A stretch of 64,000 nt of DNA from Arthrobacter sp. 18067 (GTDB lineage Bacteria > Actinomycetota > Actinomycetes > Actinomycetales > Micrococcaceae): assembly GCF_902706295.1 (NCBI RefSeq), contig NZ_CACSJJ010000009.1, forward strand, positions 1 through 64,000, read 5' to 3'. The notes below the pieces were generated by a model, which saw nothing but the letters and a program-made list of their open reading frames with translations, was not told the origin of the DNA and did not search any database. Both the position numbers and the translations under genes were made by a program. Each line of letters opens with the position of its first letter. The stretch's first letter is position 1. This document shows, piece by piece, positions 35,982 through 45,236 of the stretch.

Positions 35982-36012
35982 TTGTTCTACCGGGCTACGA
36001 AAAAGCTATGAT
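35982..36012 (+). promoter_or_regulatory. hemA promoter
   Basis: TTGTTC (35982-35987) and TATGAT (36007-36012), spacing 19 nt. The -10 ends 9 nt before the GTG of hemA, so the leader would be only a few bases long. A GGGG at 36014-36017 could still act as a ribosome-binding site. Confidence 0.55.
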
Positions 36013-36021
36013 TGGGGTGCT

Positions 36022-37344
36022 GTGGTTCTTTTCTCATTGGTGGCTACACACGCCGACATCGACCTCGAAACTGTCGCTCAGTTGAGCAACGGTTCCTCTG
36101 GGCTTGCCTCCGCGGCCCTCACCGATTCCCCTGTGGTTTCCGGAACGGTGGTGTTGGCCACCTGCAACCGCTACGAGGTTTATGGGGAAACAGCCAATGG
36201 GGCCGACCTTGAAGCAGCCCGTTCCGCCCTCGTTTCACAGATCAGCGAGCTGAGTGGCCTCAACGAGCAACTCGTTTCCCGCTCCTTCGCCACACACACT
36301 GGAGCCGATGTCACCAGGCACCTCTTCGCAGTGAGTGCCGGCCTGGACTCCGCGGTAGTGGGCGAACGGGAAATTGCTGGCCAGGTACGCCGGGCACTGA
36401 TTACCGCCCAGCAGGAAGGCACCGCGAGCTCCGGCCTCGTCAGGCTCTTCCAGGCGGCTTCCAAGACTGCCAAAGATGTCGGTGCGCAGACTGCCCTCGG
36501 CTCCCGCGGCCTCTCCATCGTCTCCGTTGCGTTGGACCTCGCCACCGACCTCGCCGAAAACGATGATTGGTCCACCAAGCAGGTAGTGGTCTTCGGAACC
36601 GGGGCCTACGCCGGCGCCACAATGTCGCTCCTCAGGGAGCGCGGCTGCACCGACGTCTCCGTCTATTCTTCCTCCGGCCGCGCCGAAGGCTTCGTCGCCA
36701 CCCGCGGTGGAACCGCGCTCGACGCCGACTCCCTCCCCGCTGCTGTTGCCGCAGCTGACGTCATGATTGGCTGCAGCGGTTCCGACAATCGGGTTGAGGC
36801 AGCTGACCTGGCCCGCGTCCGGGAAAACTCACGCAAGCCATTGATCGCGATCGACCTCGCCCTCACCCATGATTTCGACCCCGCTGTGGGCGAACTCGAC
36901 GGCGTTGAGCTCCTGACGCTTGAGTCCGTTCGTCTCGCCGCGCCCCAGGAACAAGCGGAGTCGCTGTCCCAGGCCAGCGCAATCGTTACCGGGGCTGCCG
37001 CGTCCTTCGAGTCCGAGCGCGAGGCCCGCTCTGTGGACACGGCCATTGTGGCGCTGCGACGCCACACCATGAATGTCCTGGACGCCGAGATGGAAAAGGT
37101 GCGCGCCCGCCACGGTTGTACCGCTGCCGCCGAAGAGGTGGAGTTCGCGCTGCGCCGCATGGTGAAGCAACTCCTCCACATCCCGACGGTCCGTGCGCGC
37201 GAACTCGCCGCCAACGGCCAACAAGACGACTACGTAGCCGCCCTTGAAGCCCTCTACGGCATCCAGGTGGAACAGCCGCGGTCAGCAACCCCGGCCGCGG
37301 AATGCCCCGTGGACCACCAGCAACTCCGCTCCGAAAGCGCCTGA
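36022..37344 (+). CDS. hemA: Glutamyl-tRNA reductase
   Basis: A 440-residue HemA that reduces glutamyl-tRNA to glutamate-1-semialdehyde, the first and usually controlled step of tetrapyrrole synthesis. The catalytic cysteine is Cys48 in [10 protein letters not shown]. The substrate and NADPH domains show [17 protein letters not shown] and [12 protein letters not shown]. The start is the GTG at 36022: it follows a TATGAT -10 and GGGG, and the family begins with [17 protein letters not shown] sequence. It is transcribed away from the hemE operon, with a 158-nt shared control region. The C-terminal 30 residues are variable. Confidence 0.96.
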   Translation: MVLFSLVATHADIDLETVAQLSNGSSGLASAALTDSPVVSGTVVLATCNRYEVYGETANGADLEAARSALVSQISELSGLNEQLVSRSFATHTGADVTRHLFAVSAGLDSAVVGEREIAGQVRRALITAQQEGTASSGLVRLFQAASKTAKDVGAQTALGSRGLSIVSVALDLATDLAENDDWSTKQVVVFGTGAYAGATMSLLRERGCTDVSVYSSSGRAEGFVATRGGTALDADSLPAAVAAADVMIGCSGSDNRVEAADLARVRENSRKPLIAIDLALTHDFDPAVGELDGVELLTLESVRLAAPQEQAESLSQASAIVTGAAASFESEREARSVDTAIVALRRHTMNVLDAEMEKVRARHGCTAAAEEVEFALRRMVKQLLHIPTVRARELAANGQQDDYVAALEALYGIQVEQPRSATPAAECPVDHQQLRSESA

Positions 37345-37352
37345 CCCAACAG

Positions 37353-38339
37353 CTAGGCGAAGGCGTTCACGCCCGTCATCCCAGCGGACAGCTCCCACAG
37401 TTTCCTTGCCGCGTCCTTGTCGACGGCGTGGGCGTCCACTCCCTGATACCGCGCCAGCGGTGATTCCTTGTCCGTGGGGTGGGCGATATCGCAGTCCTCA
37501 CAATAGACCCCGCCTCTGCCGTCCAGTGTTTTGGACGTAGCAGCCCACACCGAAGTCGCTGCACCTTGTTCCGGGGTCTTGAAACCCTCACGAAGATTGC
37601 CCTCGGCGTCCATCCAGCCTGCGGCCACCATCTCTTCTTTGGGCAAGTGACGTTGCAGCTCGGTCATGATCCCCCCGGGGTGCACCGCGAAGGCACGCAC
37701 GCCGAACTCCCGGCCCAGCCGGTCCAACTCGACGGCAAAGAGCGCATTGGCGGTCTTTGCCTGGCCATAGGCACGCCATTTGTCGTAGCCGGTAGTGAAG
37801 CTGATGTCGTCGAACCGGATGGAGGACAGCTTGTGGCCGGTGGAGGACAAGGCAACAACGCGGGCGTCTCCGGAAGCTGCCAAGGCCGGCCAGAGAACGT
37901 TGACCAGCGTGTAGTGCCCCAGATGATTGGTGGCGAACTGCGCTTCCCATCCCGGCCCCACGCGCTGCTCCGGGCTTGCCATGATCGCGGCGTTGTTGAT
38001 CAGGATGTCCAGGGTGCTGTGCCCCTTCAGATAGCGGGCCGCAAAATCCTTCACGCTCTCCTGGTCTGCCAGATCCAATTGATCAATCTGTACGTCGTTG
38101 GCAAGACCGGCCTCCGCAAGGACGGCTCGGGCGTGCTCCAGCCTGCGGGCCGGAACCGTCACCCGCGCTCCGGCTGAAACCAGGGCACGCACGGTTTCCA
38201 GTCCGAGGCCTGAGTATCCGCCGGTCACAATGGCGGTCCTGCCTGAGAGGTCAATTCCCGACACAACGTCCATTGCCGTGGAGCCGTGTCCGAATCCAGA
38301 TCCAAGGGGTTGCTGGGGTGTATCCGTGATTTCGCTCAT
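37353..38339 (-). CDS. Short-chain dehydrogenase/reductase
   Basis: A 328-residue classical-type SDR. The cofactor motif TGGYSGLG (TGxxxGxG) is at about residues 39-46, NNAAIMAS follows, and the active-site Tyr and Lys lie in YGQAKTANALF. It resembles the retinol/oxidoreductase-like SDRs (WWOX/RDH group) common in actinobacteria. The substrate is unknown. The ATG at 38339 is chosen because GGGAAG precedes it; an ATG seven codons upstream lacks a site. It lies 39 nt after moeZ on the same strand and converges on hemA with 8 nt between stops. Confidence 0.9.
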   Translation of the reverse strand: MSEITDTPQQPLGSGFGHGSTAMDVVSGIDLSGRTAIVTGGYSGLGLETVRALVSAGARVTVPARRLEHARAVLAEAGLANDVQIDQLDLADQESVKDFAARYLKGHSTLDILINNAAIMASPEQRVGPGWEAQFATNHLGHYTLVNVLWPALAASGDARVVALSSTGHKLSSIRFDDISFTTGYDKWRAYGQAKTANALFAVELDRLGREFGVRAFAVHPGGIMTELQRHLPKEEMVAAGWMDAEGNLREGFKTPEQGAATSVWAATSKTLDGRGGVYCEDCDIAHPTDKESPLARYQGVDAHAVDKDAARKLWELSAGMTGVNAFA

Positions 38340-38378
38340 GGTTGAGCTTCCCAGACGCACCGGCCAGGCAGCAACGAA

Positions 38379-39581
38379 CTAGTAGATCGGCTTCCCGGGC
38401 TCCACGTCGCGGACCCAGGCGAGAATACCGCCGTCGAGATGCCGGACGCGGCTGTAGCCCGCCTTCTGCGCGGCTTCCAGCACAGCAGCGGAGCGCGTAC
38501 CGGCCTTGCAGTGGAAGATGATGTCCTTGTCCAGCGGCAGGTCCACCCACGCCTCACCGGAGAGAATCCTGCCCTGCGGAATGAGGACGGAACCGTCGAT
38601 TCTCACGATGCTGTACTCACCGGATTCGCGGACGTCCACCAGCTCGAAGTCCTTGTCCCCCGCCTCCCGTTCAGCCAGCAGTCCGGCGAGTTCCTTGGCC
38701 GACACGGTGTGGTCCCGGTCAGTAGGCGCCATGGGCGTCACACCACAAAAAGCCTCGTAGTCAGTGAGTTCCGTGATGGGGGCGGCTTCCGGATCCTTCG
38801 ATACCCTGATCTCGCGCCAGCTGCCGCCCAGGGCGTCAAAGAGCGCCACGCGTCCCAGCAATGAACGCCCGACGCCGGTAATCAGTTTCACCGCTTCGGT
38901 CACCATGAGCGATCCAACCGCTGCACACAGCATGCCGAAGACGCCGCCCTCACCACAGGACGGAACGGAGCCTGCGGGAGGGGCTTCGGGATACAGATCC
39001 CTGTAGCTCGGGCCGTGCTCGGCCCAGAAAACACTTACCTGGCCGTCAAAACGGAAGATGGAACCCCACACGTACGGTTTGCCGAGAATTGTTGCGGCAT
39101 CGTTCACGAGGTATCGGGTGGCAAAGTTGTCGGCGCCATCCAGTATGAGGTCGTACTGCGCAAACAAGTCCAGGGCATTGGAGGCGTCGAGACGAACGTT
39201 GTGCAGCACCACGTTCACCAGTGGATTGAGTTCGGTGATGGCATTGCGGGCGGACTCGATCTTGGGAATGCCCACGTCCTTGACGCCGTGGATGACCTGG
39301 CGCTGCAGGTTGCTGAGGTCCACGACGTCATCGTCCATTATGCCGAGCGTGCCTACACCGGCGGCCGCCAAATATAACAGGGCCGGGGAACCAAGTCCTC
39401 CTGCGCCTATGACGAGGACTTTCGCATTCTTAAGCCTGCGTTGGCCCACGGCGCCGATTTCCGGAATGATGAGATGCCGGGAGTATCGCTCCACCTCGGC
39501 CGGCGTGAGTTCGGCGGCAGGTTCAACGAGGGGCGGCAGGACAGTGGGCGCAGCAGTGTGGGCAGCAACAATTGAGGCCAT
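38379..39581 (-). CDS. moeZ: MoeZ/MoeB-type adenylyltransferase with C-terminal rhodanese domain
   Basis: A 400-residue E1-like enzyme fused to a rhodanese. Residues about 20-265 form a ThiF/MoeB domain (RYSRHLIIPEIG, then VIGAGGLGSPALLYLAAAGV, then NLQRQVIH). Residues about 290-395 form a rhodanese domain with the sulfur-carrying cysteine in IIFHCKAGTRSA. Such proteins adenylate and thiocarboxylate small ubiquitin-like sulfur carriers for molybdopterin, and in actinobacteria for thiamine and cysteine carriers. ThiS is encoded 3 kb away with no dedicated ThiF in view, so MoeZ may charge it. A TACATT -10 ends 5 nt before the ATG (leaderless). Confidence 0.94.
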   Translation of the reverse strand: MASIVAAHTAAPTVLPPLVEPAAELTPAEVERYSRHLIIPEIGAVGQRRLKNAKVLVIGAGGLGSPALLYLAAAGVGTLGIMDDDVVDLSNLQRQVIHGVKDVGIPKIESARNAITELNPLVNVVLHNVRLDASNALDLFAQYDLILDGADNFATRYLVNDAATILGKPYVWGSIFRFDGQVSVFWAEHGPSYRDLYPEAPPAGSVPSCGEGGVFGMLCAAVGSLMVTEAVKLITGVGRSLLGRVALFDALGGSWREIRVSKDPEAAPITELTDYEAFCGVTPMAPTDRDHTVSAKELAGLLAEREAGDKDFELVDVRESGEYSIVRIDGSVLIPQGRILSGEAWVDLPLDKDIIFHCKAGTRSAAVLEAAQKAGYSRVRHLDGGILAWVRDVEPGKPIY

Positions 39582-39586
39582 ACCCC

Positions 39587-39592
39587 AATGTA
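39587..39592 (-). promoter_or_regulatory. -10 element of moeZ (leaderless)
   Basis: TACATT on the minus strand, 5 nt before the ATG at 39581. Confidence 0.5.
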
Positions 39593-39665
39593 TGCCTGCC
39601 GATGCCGCCCGGTCATATTACCCACGAGTAGAGTGGTCATAACTGCAAAGGAAAGGCGGCAGACT

Positions 39666-40322
39666 GTGGCTGACGGCACACGGGCAAACGATGGGGCACC
39701 AGCCAAGCAGGAACGGGCTGGTTCAACGCGTTCACCAAGGTTGCCGCGGGACGAGCGCCGCGCACAGTTACTGAATGCGGCTTTGGAAGTTTTCGTCTCC
39801 AACGGTTTCCATGGCGCTGCCATGGACGAAATCGCAGAGGCTGCCCACGTGAGCAAGCCTGTGCTGTACCAACACTTCCCATCCAAGCGAGAGCTCTACA
39901 TGGCCCTCCTGGACAGCCACTTGGCAACGCTGACGGACCTGATGCTCAGTGCTTTGAACTCCACCACGGACAACAAGGAACGCGTCAAGGCCGTGATGCG
40001 CGCCTATTACAGGTTCATCGCTGATGACGACCAAGCCCACCGTTTGGTCTTCGAATCCGACCTCATCAACGACCCCGATGTCAGTTCCCGCTTGGAGACA
40101 TTCAACAAAACCTTCGCGGACGCGGTGGCACATGTCATTGCTGAGGATACGAAGCTCCCTCCCCTGGAGGCACAGCTTCTTGGCCGTGGTCTGGCTGGAA
40201 TGGCGCAGGTCAGCGCGCGCTACTGGCTTGAAACGGACGGAAACCTGGACCTCGATGTGGCCAGTGATCTGATCTATCGTTTAGCTTGGCGCGGAATCAG
40301 TCGATTCCCCAAAGAGTCCTAG
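39666..40322 (+). CDS. TetR/AcrR family transcriptional regulator
   Basis: A 218-residue regulator with an N-terminal helix-turn-helix at about residues 30-80 (ALEVFVSNGFHGAAMDEIAE and VSKPVLYQHFPSKRELY). The C-terminal domain is large and helical. The start GTG at 39666 follows AAAGG at 9 nt. It is divergent from moeZ and followed by the DUF3107 gene 50 nt later. I recall the same TetR-DUF3107 order in mycobacteria, where the pair sits beside moeZ. The effector is unknown, and no classic inverted-repeat operator was seen near it. Confidence 0.92.
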   Translation: MADGTRANDGAPAKQERAGSTRSPRLPRDERRAQLLNAALEVFVSNGFHGAAMDEIAEAAHVSKPVLYQHFPSKRELYMALLDSHLATLTDLMLSALNSTTDNKERVKAVMRAYYRFIADDDQAHRLVFESDLINDPDVSSRLETFNKTFADAVAHVIAEDTKLPPLEAQLLGRGLAGMAQVSARYWLETDGNLDLDVASDLIYRLAWRGISRFPKES

Positions 40323-40372
40323 GCTACAAATAGAGGACTGACTTAACACTTGATTGGCTTGGAGGCCTTGCT

Positions 40373-40597
40373 GTGGAAGTAAAGATCGGCATTCAGAACG
40401 TTGGCCGTGAAATCGTGCTCGAATCCGCTTTGGATGCCGACGCCGTTGCCAAGATCGTGGCCGAGGCTGTGTCCAAGGGCTCGGAACTGCGCTTGACCGA
40501 TGAGAAGGGCCGACAGATCATCGTTCCCGGCAGTGTCCTGGGTTACGTGGAGATTGGTGCCGAGGAAGTCCGCCGCGTTGGTTTCGGCGCCCTCTAG
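40373..40597 (+). CDS. DUF3107 family small protein
   Basis: A 74-residue protein of the actinobacterial DUF3107 family (the mycobacterial member is known as TB9.4). It begins MEVKIGIQNVGREIVLES and ends EVRRVGFGAL, with alternating strands and one helix. There are no cysteines and no membrane segment. The GTG start has an ideal GGAGG 7 nt upstream. Function is unknown. Confidence 0.93.
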   Translation: MEVKIGIQNVGREIVLESALDADAVAKIVAEAVSKGSELRLTDEKGRQIIVPGSVLGYVEIGAEEVRRVGFGAL

Positions 40598-40635
40598 GGC
40601 CTTGCCCACCTAACGTCGTCCGCAAAGGAGTCTTC

Positions 40636-40938
40636 ATGCTTTCACTCGTGGTGGTGGTTCTGGCCACCGTTGCCACCGGCTTCATCGTGTGGGCCAACGA
40701 CAAGAGGCACGGCAAGTACGGCATCGCTTTGCCTGCCGGTGTTTCGGCGGCCGTGGGCACCCTGAGCTGGATCGCGTTCATTAGTGCCGGTATGGGTTAC
40801 CAGCCCGGTGCAACGTGGATCCCATGGGTCCTGCCGATCGTCCTGGGGACCGCTGCCGCCGCCGGCGTCGTGGTCTTCCTGGGCCGAACGCGCACCCAGC
40901 ACGATACCGCCGCACTGACCAAGGCACTGAGGCTCTAA
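40636..40938 (+). CDS. Small membrane protein of unknown function
   Basis: A 100-residue protein with three hydrophobic segments (about residues 2-19, 29-52 and 63-82). The first is followed by the charged NDKRHGKYG and the C-terminus is basic and polar. The ATG has AAAGGAG at proper spacing. It lies 38 nt after the DUF3107 gene and is probably co-transcribed with it; a terminator follows 17 nt after the stop. I do not recognise the family. Confidence 0.82.
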   Translation: MLSLVVVVLATVATGFIVWANDKRHGKYGIALPAGVSAAVGTLSWIAFISAGMGYQPGATWIPWVLPIVLGTAAAAGVVVFLGRTRTQHDTAALTKALRL

Positions 40939-40955
40939 CTGCGACCAACCAAACA

Positions 40956-40993
40956 AACAGTGACCATCACGCTCTCGGGTGATGGTCACTGTT
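40956..40993. terminator. Terminator between convergent units
   Basis: A 15-bp stem (40956-40970 with 40979-40993; AACAGTGACCATCAC) with an 8-nt loop. It lies between the small membrane protein gene and the pterin dehydratase gene. Confidence 0.85.
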
Positions 40994-41017
40994 GCTTTAA
41001 CGGCCTGTCCACTCTGT

Positions 41018-41353
41018 TCAGGGGCCCCGGTAGCGCTCTGGCTGGGCAGCAGCACCTATCCCGGAGGCAGCCACACTCACGGAAGCTGCGGCGGCGATGT
41101 CACGTTGTGTCACCTGCCCGCCCGCATCGTGGGAGACATAGCGCACGAACACCCGGTTGTAACGCCAGTCAAGATCCGGATGATGGTTTTGTTCTTCGGC
41201 GATCTGTCCGATCGCGGCGATAAGAGCCAAGGCCTGGGCCGCCGTCGGGGTTTTATAGACGGTGACGAGGCCGTCCTGGTATCTCCAGTCCGGAAGGTCC
41301 TGGAGGGCGCCTTCGACTTCCGCCTGGGTCAGTTGGTCATCGTTGCCCGCCAC
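41018..41353 (-). CDS. 4a-hydroxytetrahydrobiopterin dehydratase (pterin carbinolamine dehydratase)
   Basis: A 111-residue PCD/DCoH protein. The catalytic region EEQNHHPDLDWRYNRVFVRYVSH contains the paired histidines and the family motif. It dehydrates pterin-4a-carbinolamine, usually to recycle the cofactor of aromatic amino acid hydroxylases; none is in view, and bacterial homologues can also act in Moco or folate contexts. I chose the GTG at 41353, which has GGAAGGAG 5 nt upstream, over a GTG five codons earlier that would place that site inside the coding region. Confidence 0.92.
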   Translation of the reverse strand: MAGNDDQLTQAEVEGALQDLPDWRYQDGLVTVYKTPTAAQALALIAAIGQIAEEQNHHPDLDWRYNRVFVRYVSHDAGGQVTQRDIAAAASVSVAASGIGAAAQPERYRGP

Positions 41354-41386
41354 GACTACTCCTTCCACACAGGGGAACCCTGCATC

Positions 41387-42202
<816 letters not shown>

Positions 42203-42439
42203 TCAGCCTCCTTGGACTGCGGTAACGAGTTCGAGTTCGTCTCCGGCGGCGAGCGCTGTTGCGGACCATTGGCTTCGCGGCACCACCTCGGAATTGCGTG
42301 CGACGGCGACGCCCAGCTTGCCGCCGTCGGCTGCCTGTCCGCGGTGGTCCAGGACGCGGCCGGTGACAGCCGTGACGAGTGTGCTGACGGAGGCGTCCTC
42401 CGGCACTGCGTGGTCGGATCCGTTGAGTTTGATGTTCAT
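42203..42439 (-). CDS. thiS: ThiS sulfur carrier protein
   Basis: A 78-residue beta-grasp protein starting MNIKLNGSDHAVPE and ending in the essential Gly-Gly (TAVQGG), the site of adenylation and thiocarboxylation. The middle shows GVAVARNSEVVPRSQW, conserved in ThiS. It overlaps the thiO stop by 4 nt and lies 3 nt from thiG. The activating enzyme is not in this operon; MoeZ at 38379-39581 is a candidate. Confidence 0.95.
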   Translation of the reverse strand: MNIKLNGSDHAVPEDASVSTLVTAVTGRVLDHRGQAADGGKLGVAVARNSEVVPRSQWSATALAAGDELELVTAVQGG

Positions 42440-43701
42440 GCTGTTTCCTTACTCGGAACGTGTGCCGGGGCAAGAGCCCGCGATAGGGATGTGTTCGTGG
42501 CGAAACGGTCCGGACGGAAATGCGCCCATCGGGGGTCTGCCGAACCGTTGATCAGTTCGCCCACGATCCTGGCGGCCACGGGTGTCAGGAGTACACCGTG
42601 CCGGAAAAATCCTGTGGCGATCACCAGTCCGTCAACGTCTCCGGTGGGACTGGCTACGCGACCAAGCAGCGGTGCATTATCCGGAGTCCCGGGGCGGGCC
42701 CGGGCGGTGGCTTCAAGGAGTTCCAACTCCGCCACGGCAGGGACCAGGGTTTGGGCATCCCGCAGGAGTTGGTACACGCCGCCGGCTGAGACCGCGTTGG
42801 ACGACGCAGACAAGCCGTCCTCGCGTTGGGTGGCCCCGACGACCACGGTGCCATCGTCCCGGGGAACGATGTATACCGGTACGCCGCGGACCATGCCTCG
42901 AACTGTGGAAGTGATCAGTGGCCGCACGTGCTCGGGTACGCGAAGCCTGAGGATATCCCCGTAGACCGGCCTCACTGGAAGGACCAGACCTTCAGGGAGT
43001 CCGGACAGCTCTGCCGCCCCCAAGCCGTTGGCCACTACGGTTTCCCTGGCATGGACAGTGGTGCCTGAGTCGAGCTCCACTCCGGAAACCCGCCCGCCGT
43101 CCCACAACAATCGGCTGGCGCCGGCACGGACGGCGTGCCCGTCATCTGCTCCAAGCACCCACGTGGGCTCGCGGTACGAATGGTTCGCCAATTCAGTCAA
43201 AAGGCATGCGGCCAGCTTCCGGGGATCTACTTGGTGGTCGGCCGGGATGTCGAAGGCGCAGGAGATTTGCGGGCTGAGGAGCGGCTCGCGCTCCCTCGCA
43301 TCGCGCAGGGACAGCGGTTCAACAGCCAACCCGGATGCAAGCTGTACAGCGCGGAGGTCGGCGAGCGCCCTGCGGTCGGCGGCGTCGGCACCCACGGCGA
43401 GTGTCGGCGTCGTGCGGTATCCGGTGTCAGTACCGTCGCGGGACAGCGTGTCCGCAAAAGACGGCCACAGCCGAGAGGACTCAAGCATCAGTTCCAGGAG
43501 GTCTTCCTCCTGGTAGTGCAGTTCGCTGACAGGAGCAAGCATCCCTGCCGCAGCATAGGTGGCTCCGGTTGCCGGTGCGGGATCGATCAGCGCCACCGAG
43601 CGGCCCAGCCGCCGGGCTTCGTGGGCGATGCCAAGGCCAATAATGCCGCCACCAATGACCGCCACGTCTGCGTGGATGGGGGTATGGCGGGAATCTGCCA
43701 T
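42436..43701 (-). CDS. thiO: Glycine oxidase
   Basis: A 421-residue FAD enzyme of the DAO family that oxidises glycine to the dehydroglycine needed for thiazole synthesis, replacing ThiH in aerobes. The FAD motif is VIGGGIIGLGIAHEARRLG, with ALIDPAP after it. The C-terminal GLVIATGFFRHGVLLTP is typical. The ATG is preceded by GGAAGG, which lies at the 3' edge of the TPP riboswitch. First gene of the thi operon. Confidence 0.95.
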   Translation of the reverse strand: MADSRHTPIHADVAVIGGGIIGLGIAHEARRLGRSVALIDPAPATGATYAAAGMLAPVSELHYQEEDLLELMLESSRLWPSFADTLSRDGTDTGYRTTPTLAVGADAADRRALADLRAVQLASGLAVEPLSLRDAREREPLLSPQISCAFDIPADHQVDPRKLAACLLTELANHSYREPTWVLGADDGHAVRAGASRLLWDGGRVSGVELDSGTTVHARETVVANGLGAAELSGLPEGLVLPVRPVYGDILRLRVPEHVRPLITSTVRGMVRGVPVYIVPRDDGTVVVGATQREDGLSASSNAVSAGGVYQLLRDAQTLVPAVAELELLEATARARPGTPDNAPLLGRVASPTGDVDGLVIATGFFRHGVLLTPVAARIVGELINGSADPRWAHFRPDRFATNTSLSRALAPAHVPSKETA

Positions 43702-43707
43702 TCGTTT

Positions 43708-43803
43708 CCTTCCCTACGCCGGTACTAGCCGGATCAGGTCAAGCGGTCGGCGCTGAAGCCCTCTCAGCCGGACGGTCATATGACGAACGTCGCGGCTCCC
43801 GCA
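43708..43803 (-). promoter_or_regulatory. TPP (thiamine pyrophosphate) riboswitch
   Basis: On the minus strand the conserved THI-box elements appear in order: CTGAGA (43762-43767), ACCTGATC (43732-43739) and GTACCGGCGTAGGGA (43711-43725). A P2 stem GAGCC/GGCTT and a P3 stem with CCG-GAC/GTC-CGG can be drawn. The element ends on the thiO ribosome-binding site GGAAGG, so ligand binding probably blocks translation. No separate terminator hairpin is seen between it and the ATG. Confidence 0.93.
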
Positions 43804-43813
43804 GTACGTGCCC

Positions 43814-43819
43814 AGTTTA
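43814..43819 (-). promoter_or_regulatory. Candidate -10 for the thiO operon
   Basis: TAAACT on the minus strand, placing the transcript start a few bases before the riboswitch. It lies only 7 nt from the opposing thiE -10, so the two promoters overlap. Confidence 0.4.
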
Positions 43820-43826
43820 GAGGAAC

Positions 43827-43832
43827 TACTCT
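43827..43832 (+). promoter_or_regulatory. -10 element of thiE (leaderless)
   Basis: TACTCT, 7 nt before the ATG at 43840. Confidence 0.5.
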
Positions 43833-43839
43833 GGTTTCC

Positions 43840-44511
43840 ATGACCCAGCCTGATGCCCTCTCCTCCGCCCGCCTGTACTTGTGCACCGACGCCCGCAAAC
43901 AGCAAGGCGATTTCGAAGACTTTGTGGACGCCGCTTTCGAGGGCGGCGTGGACATCATCCAACTGCGCGACAAGGCGATGGAAGCGGCCGAAGAACTGGA
44001 AATGCTGGCGGTACTACGCAGTGTGGCCCAGCGTCACGGAAAGCTTTGGGCAGTGAACGACCGCGCCGATGTTGCCAGTATTTCCGGGGCTCCGGTGTTC
44101 CATGTCGGCCAAAAGGACCTCCCGTTGACGGCCGCCCGAACCCTCCTGCCGAACGTTGCGGGCATAGGCCTGTCCACGCACTCCACCACACAGATCGATG
44201 CAGCAATCGCCGCGTCGTCGAGCCCCGCCGGACTGGACTATTTCTGTGTCGGTCCGGTCTGGGCAACACCCACCAAACCCGGTCGGGAAGCAGTCGGACT
44301 GGACCTGGTCACATTTGCGGCGAAAGCGGTCAAACACGCAGAAGTGGCTCTCCCCTGGTTCGCCATCGGCGGCATCGACCACAGCAATGTGGAGCAGGTG
44401 GTTGCCGCGGGCGCCAGCCGCATCGTCGTCGTCCGAGCCATCACTGAGGCCACGGATCCGACGGCGGCCGCGAAGTCGCTGTTGCAGGCGCTGGACACCG
44501 TCCAGCGGTAG
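43840..44511 (+). CDS. thiE: Thiamine-phosphate synthase
   Basis: A 223-residue TIM-barrel enzyme that joins the pyrimidine and thiazole phosphates to thiamine phosphate. The segments [36 protein letters not shown] and [14 protein letters not shown] are diagnostic and include the phosphate- and pyrophosphate-binding residues. The ATG at 43840 is chosen because the -10 lies directly upstream; an ATG 20 codons earlier would fall inside the riboswitch of the opposite operon. It converges on the ferritin-like gene 15 nt away. Confidence 0.95.
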   Translation: MTQPDALSSARLYLCTDARKQQGDFEDFVDAAFEGGVDIIQLRDKAMEAAEELEMLAVLRSVAQRHGKLWAVNDRADVASISGAPVFHVGQKDLPLTAARTLLPNVAGIGLSTHSTTQIDAAIAASSSPAGLDYFCVGPVWATPTKPGREAVGLDLVTFAAKAVKHAEVALPWFAIGGIDHSNVEQVVAAGASRIVVVRAITEATDPTAAAKSLLQALDTVQR

Positions 44512-44526
44512 TAAGCGGTCGGGTGG

Positions 44527-45195
44527 TTACGCAGTCAGGCCGAGGCCTGTCATCCGGCGTGCGTGCTTGTCAGCGAGCTCGCCCGTCAGCCTCTTGACCG
44601 CCGCACGGGCGTCTCCGCCACTCCTCAGCGCGGGCCCCAGGTGCGGGTGTTCCGTGCCGACGCGTTGCGCCTGCGTCAGCGCTTCGCCCACCAGGCGGCG
44701 GCCCCACAACGCCAGGCGCGAGGCCAATCGGGGGTCGTCGGCCAATGCCCGCCTGAGCAGGACCCGCAGTACCTCCGTTGCCTGATCGGGGGAAGCCACG
44801 CGATCAACGAACTGTTGGGTCGTGGCATCAAGGAATGTCGCAACGGCCCTGTAGAAGTCCGATGACACGGTATCGATGACATAGGCCTTCATGACGGATT
44901 CGAACCAGTCCCCTGGCTTGGTGCGCTCATGGAAGTGGTCGAAAGAGCGCTGGAACGGCAGCATGGCCTCTTCGGGATCGATGCCCATCTCCGCCAGCCG
45001 ATCGTTGAGGAGTGCAAAGTTTCCGTAGGCACCCACGGCGATTTTTGCGAGGACTGACCGGTCATGAAGCGTGGGGGCGTAGCGGGAATCGAAGGAGAGC
45101 CGCCCGAATGCCGACAACTCGCCATATGCCATTGCTCCGAGCAGCTCTGCGGCGAGTTGCCCGGTTGAAGCTGCTGCGTCCGGGGAAGTGCCCAT
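44527..45195 (-). CDS. Ferritin-like fold protein (MiaE_2-like)
   Basis: A 222-residue helical protein of the actinobacterial ferritin-like family related to MiaE hydroxylases. Candidate metal-ligand positions include Glu in [11 protein letters not shown] and the later [14 protein letters not shown] with its acid and histidines, but a full diiron set is not evident by eye. Most members have unknown function. A TAGTCT -10 lies 6 nt before the ATG (leaderless). It is divergent from the RNB ribonuclease gene with 41 nt between start codons. I recall it next to the DEAD-box helicase in mycobacteria too. Confidence 0.85.
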   Translation of the reverse strand: MGTSPDAAASTGQLAAELLGAMAYGELSAFGRLSFDSRYAPTLHDRSVLAKIAVGAYGNFALLNDRLAEMGIDPEEAMLPFQRSFDHFHERTKPGDWFESVMKAYVIDTVSSDFYRAVATFLDATTQQFVDRVASPDQATEVLRVLLRRALADDPRLASRLALWGRRLVGEALTQAQRVGTEHPHLGPALRSGGDARAAVKRLTGELADKHARRMTGLGLTA

Positions 45196-45201
45196 GATCC
45201 A

Positions 45202-45207
45202 AGACTA
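45202..45207 (-). promoter_or_regulatory. -10 element of the ferritin-like gene (leaderless)
   Basis: TAGTCT on the minus strand, 6 nt before the ATG at 45195. Confidence 0.6.
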
Positions 45208-45223
45208 TCCGCCGGATTCGGGC

Positions 45224-45229
45224 TAACCT
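45224..45229 (+). promoter_or_regulatory. -10 element of the RNB ribonuclease gene (leaderless)
   Basis: TAACCT, 7 nt before the GTG at 45237. The opposing -10 of the ferritin-like gene is only 16 nt away. Confidence 0.6.
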
Positions 45230-45236
45230 GATTTTC

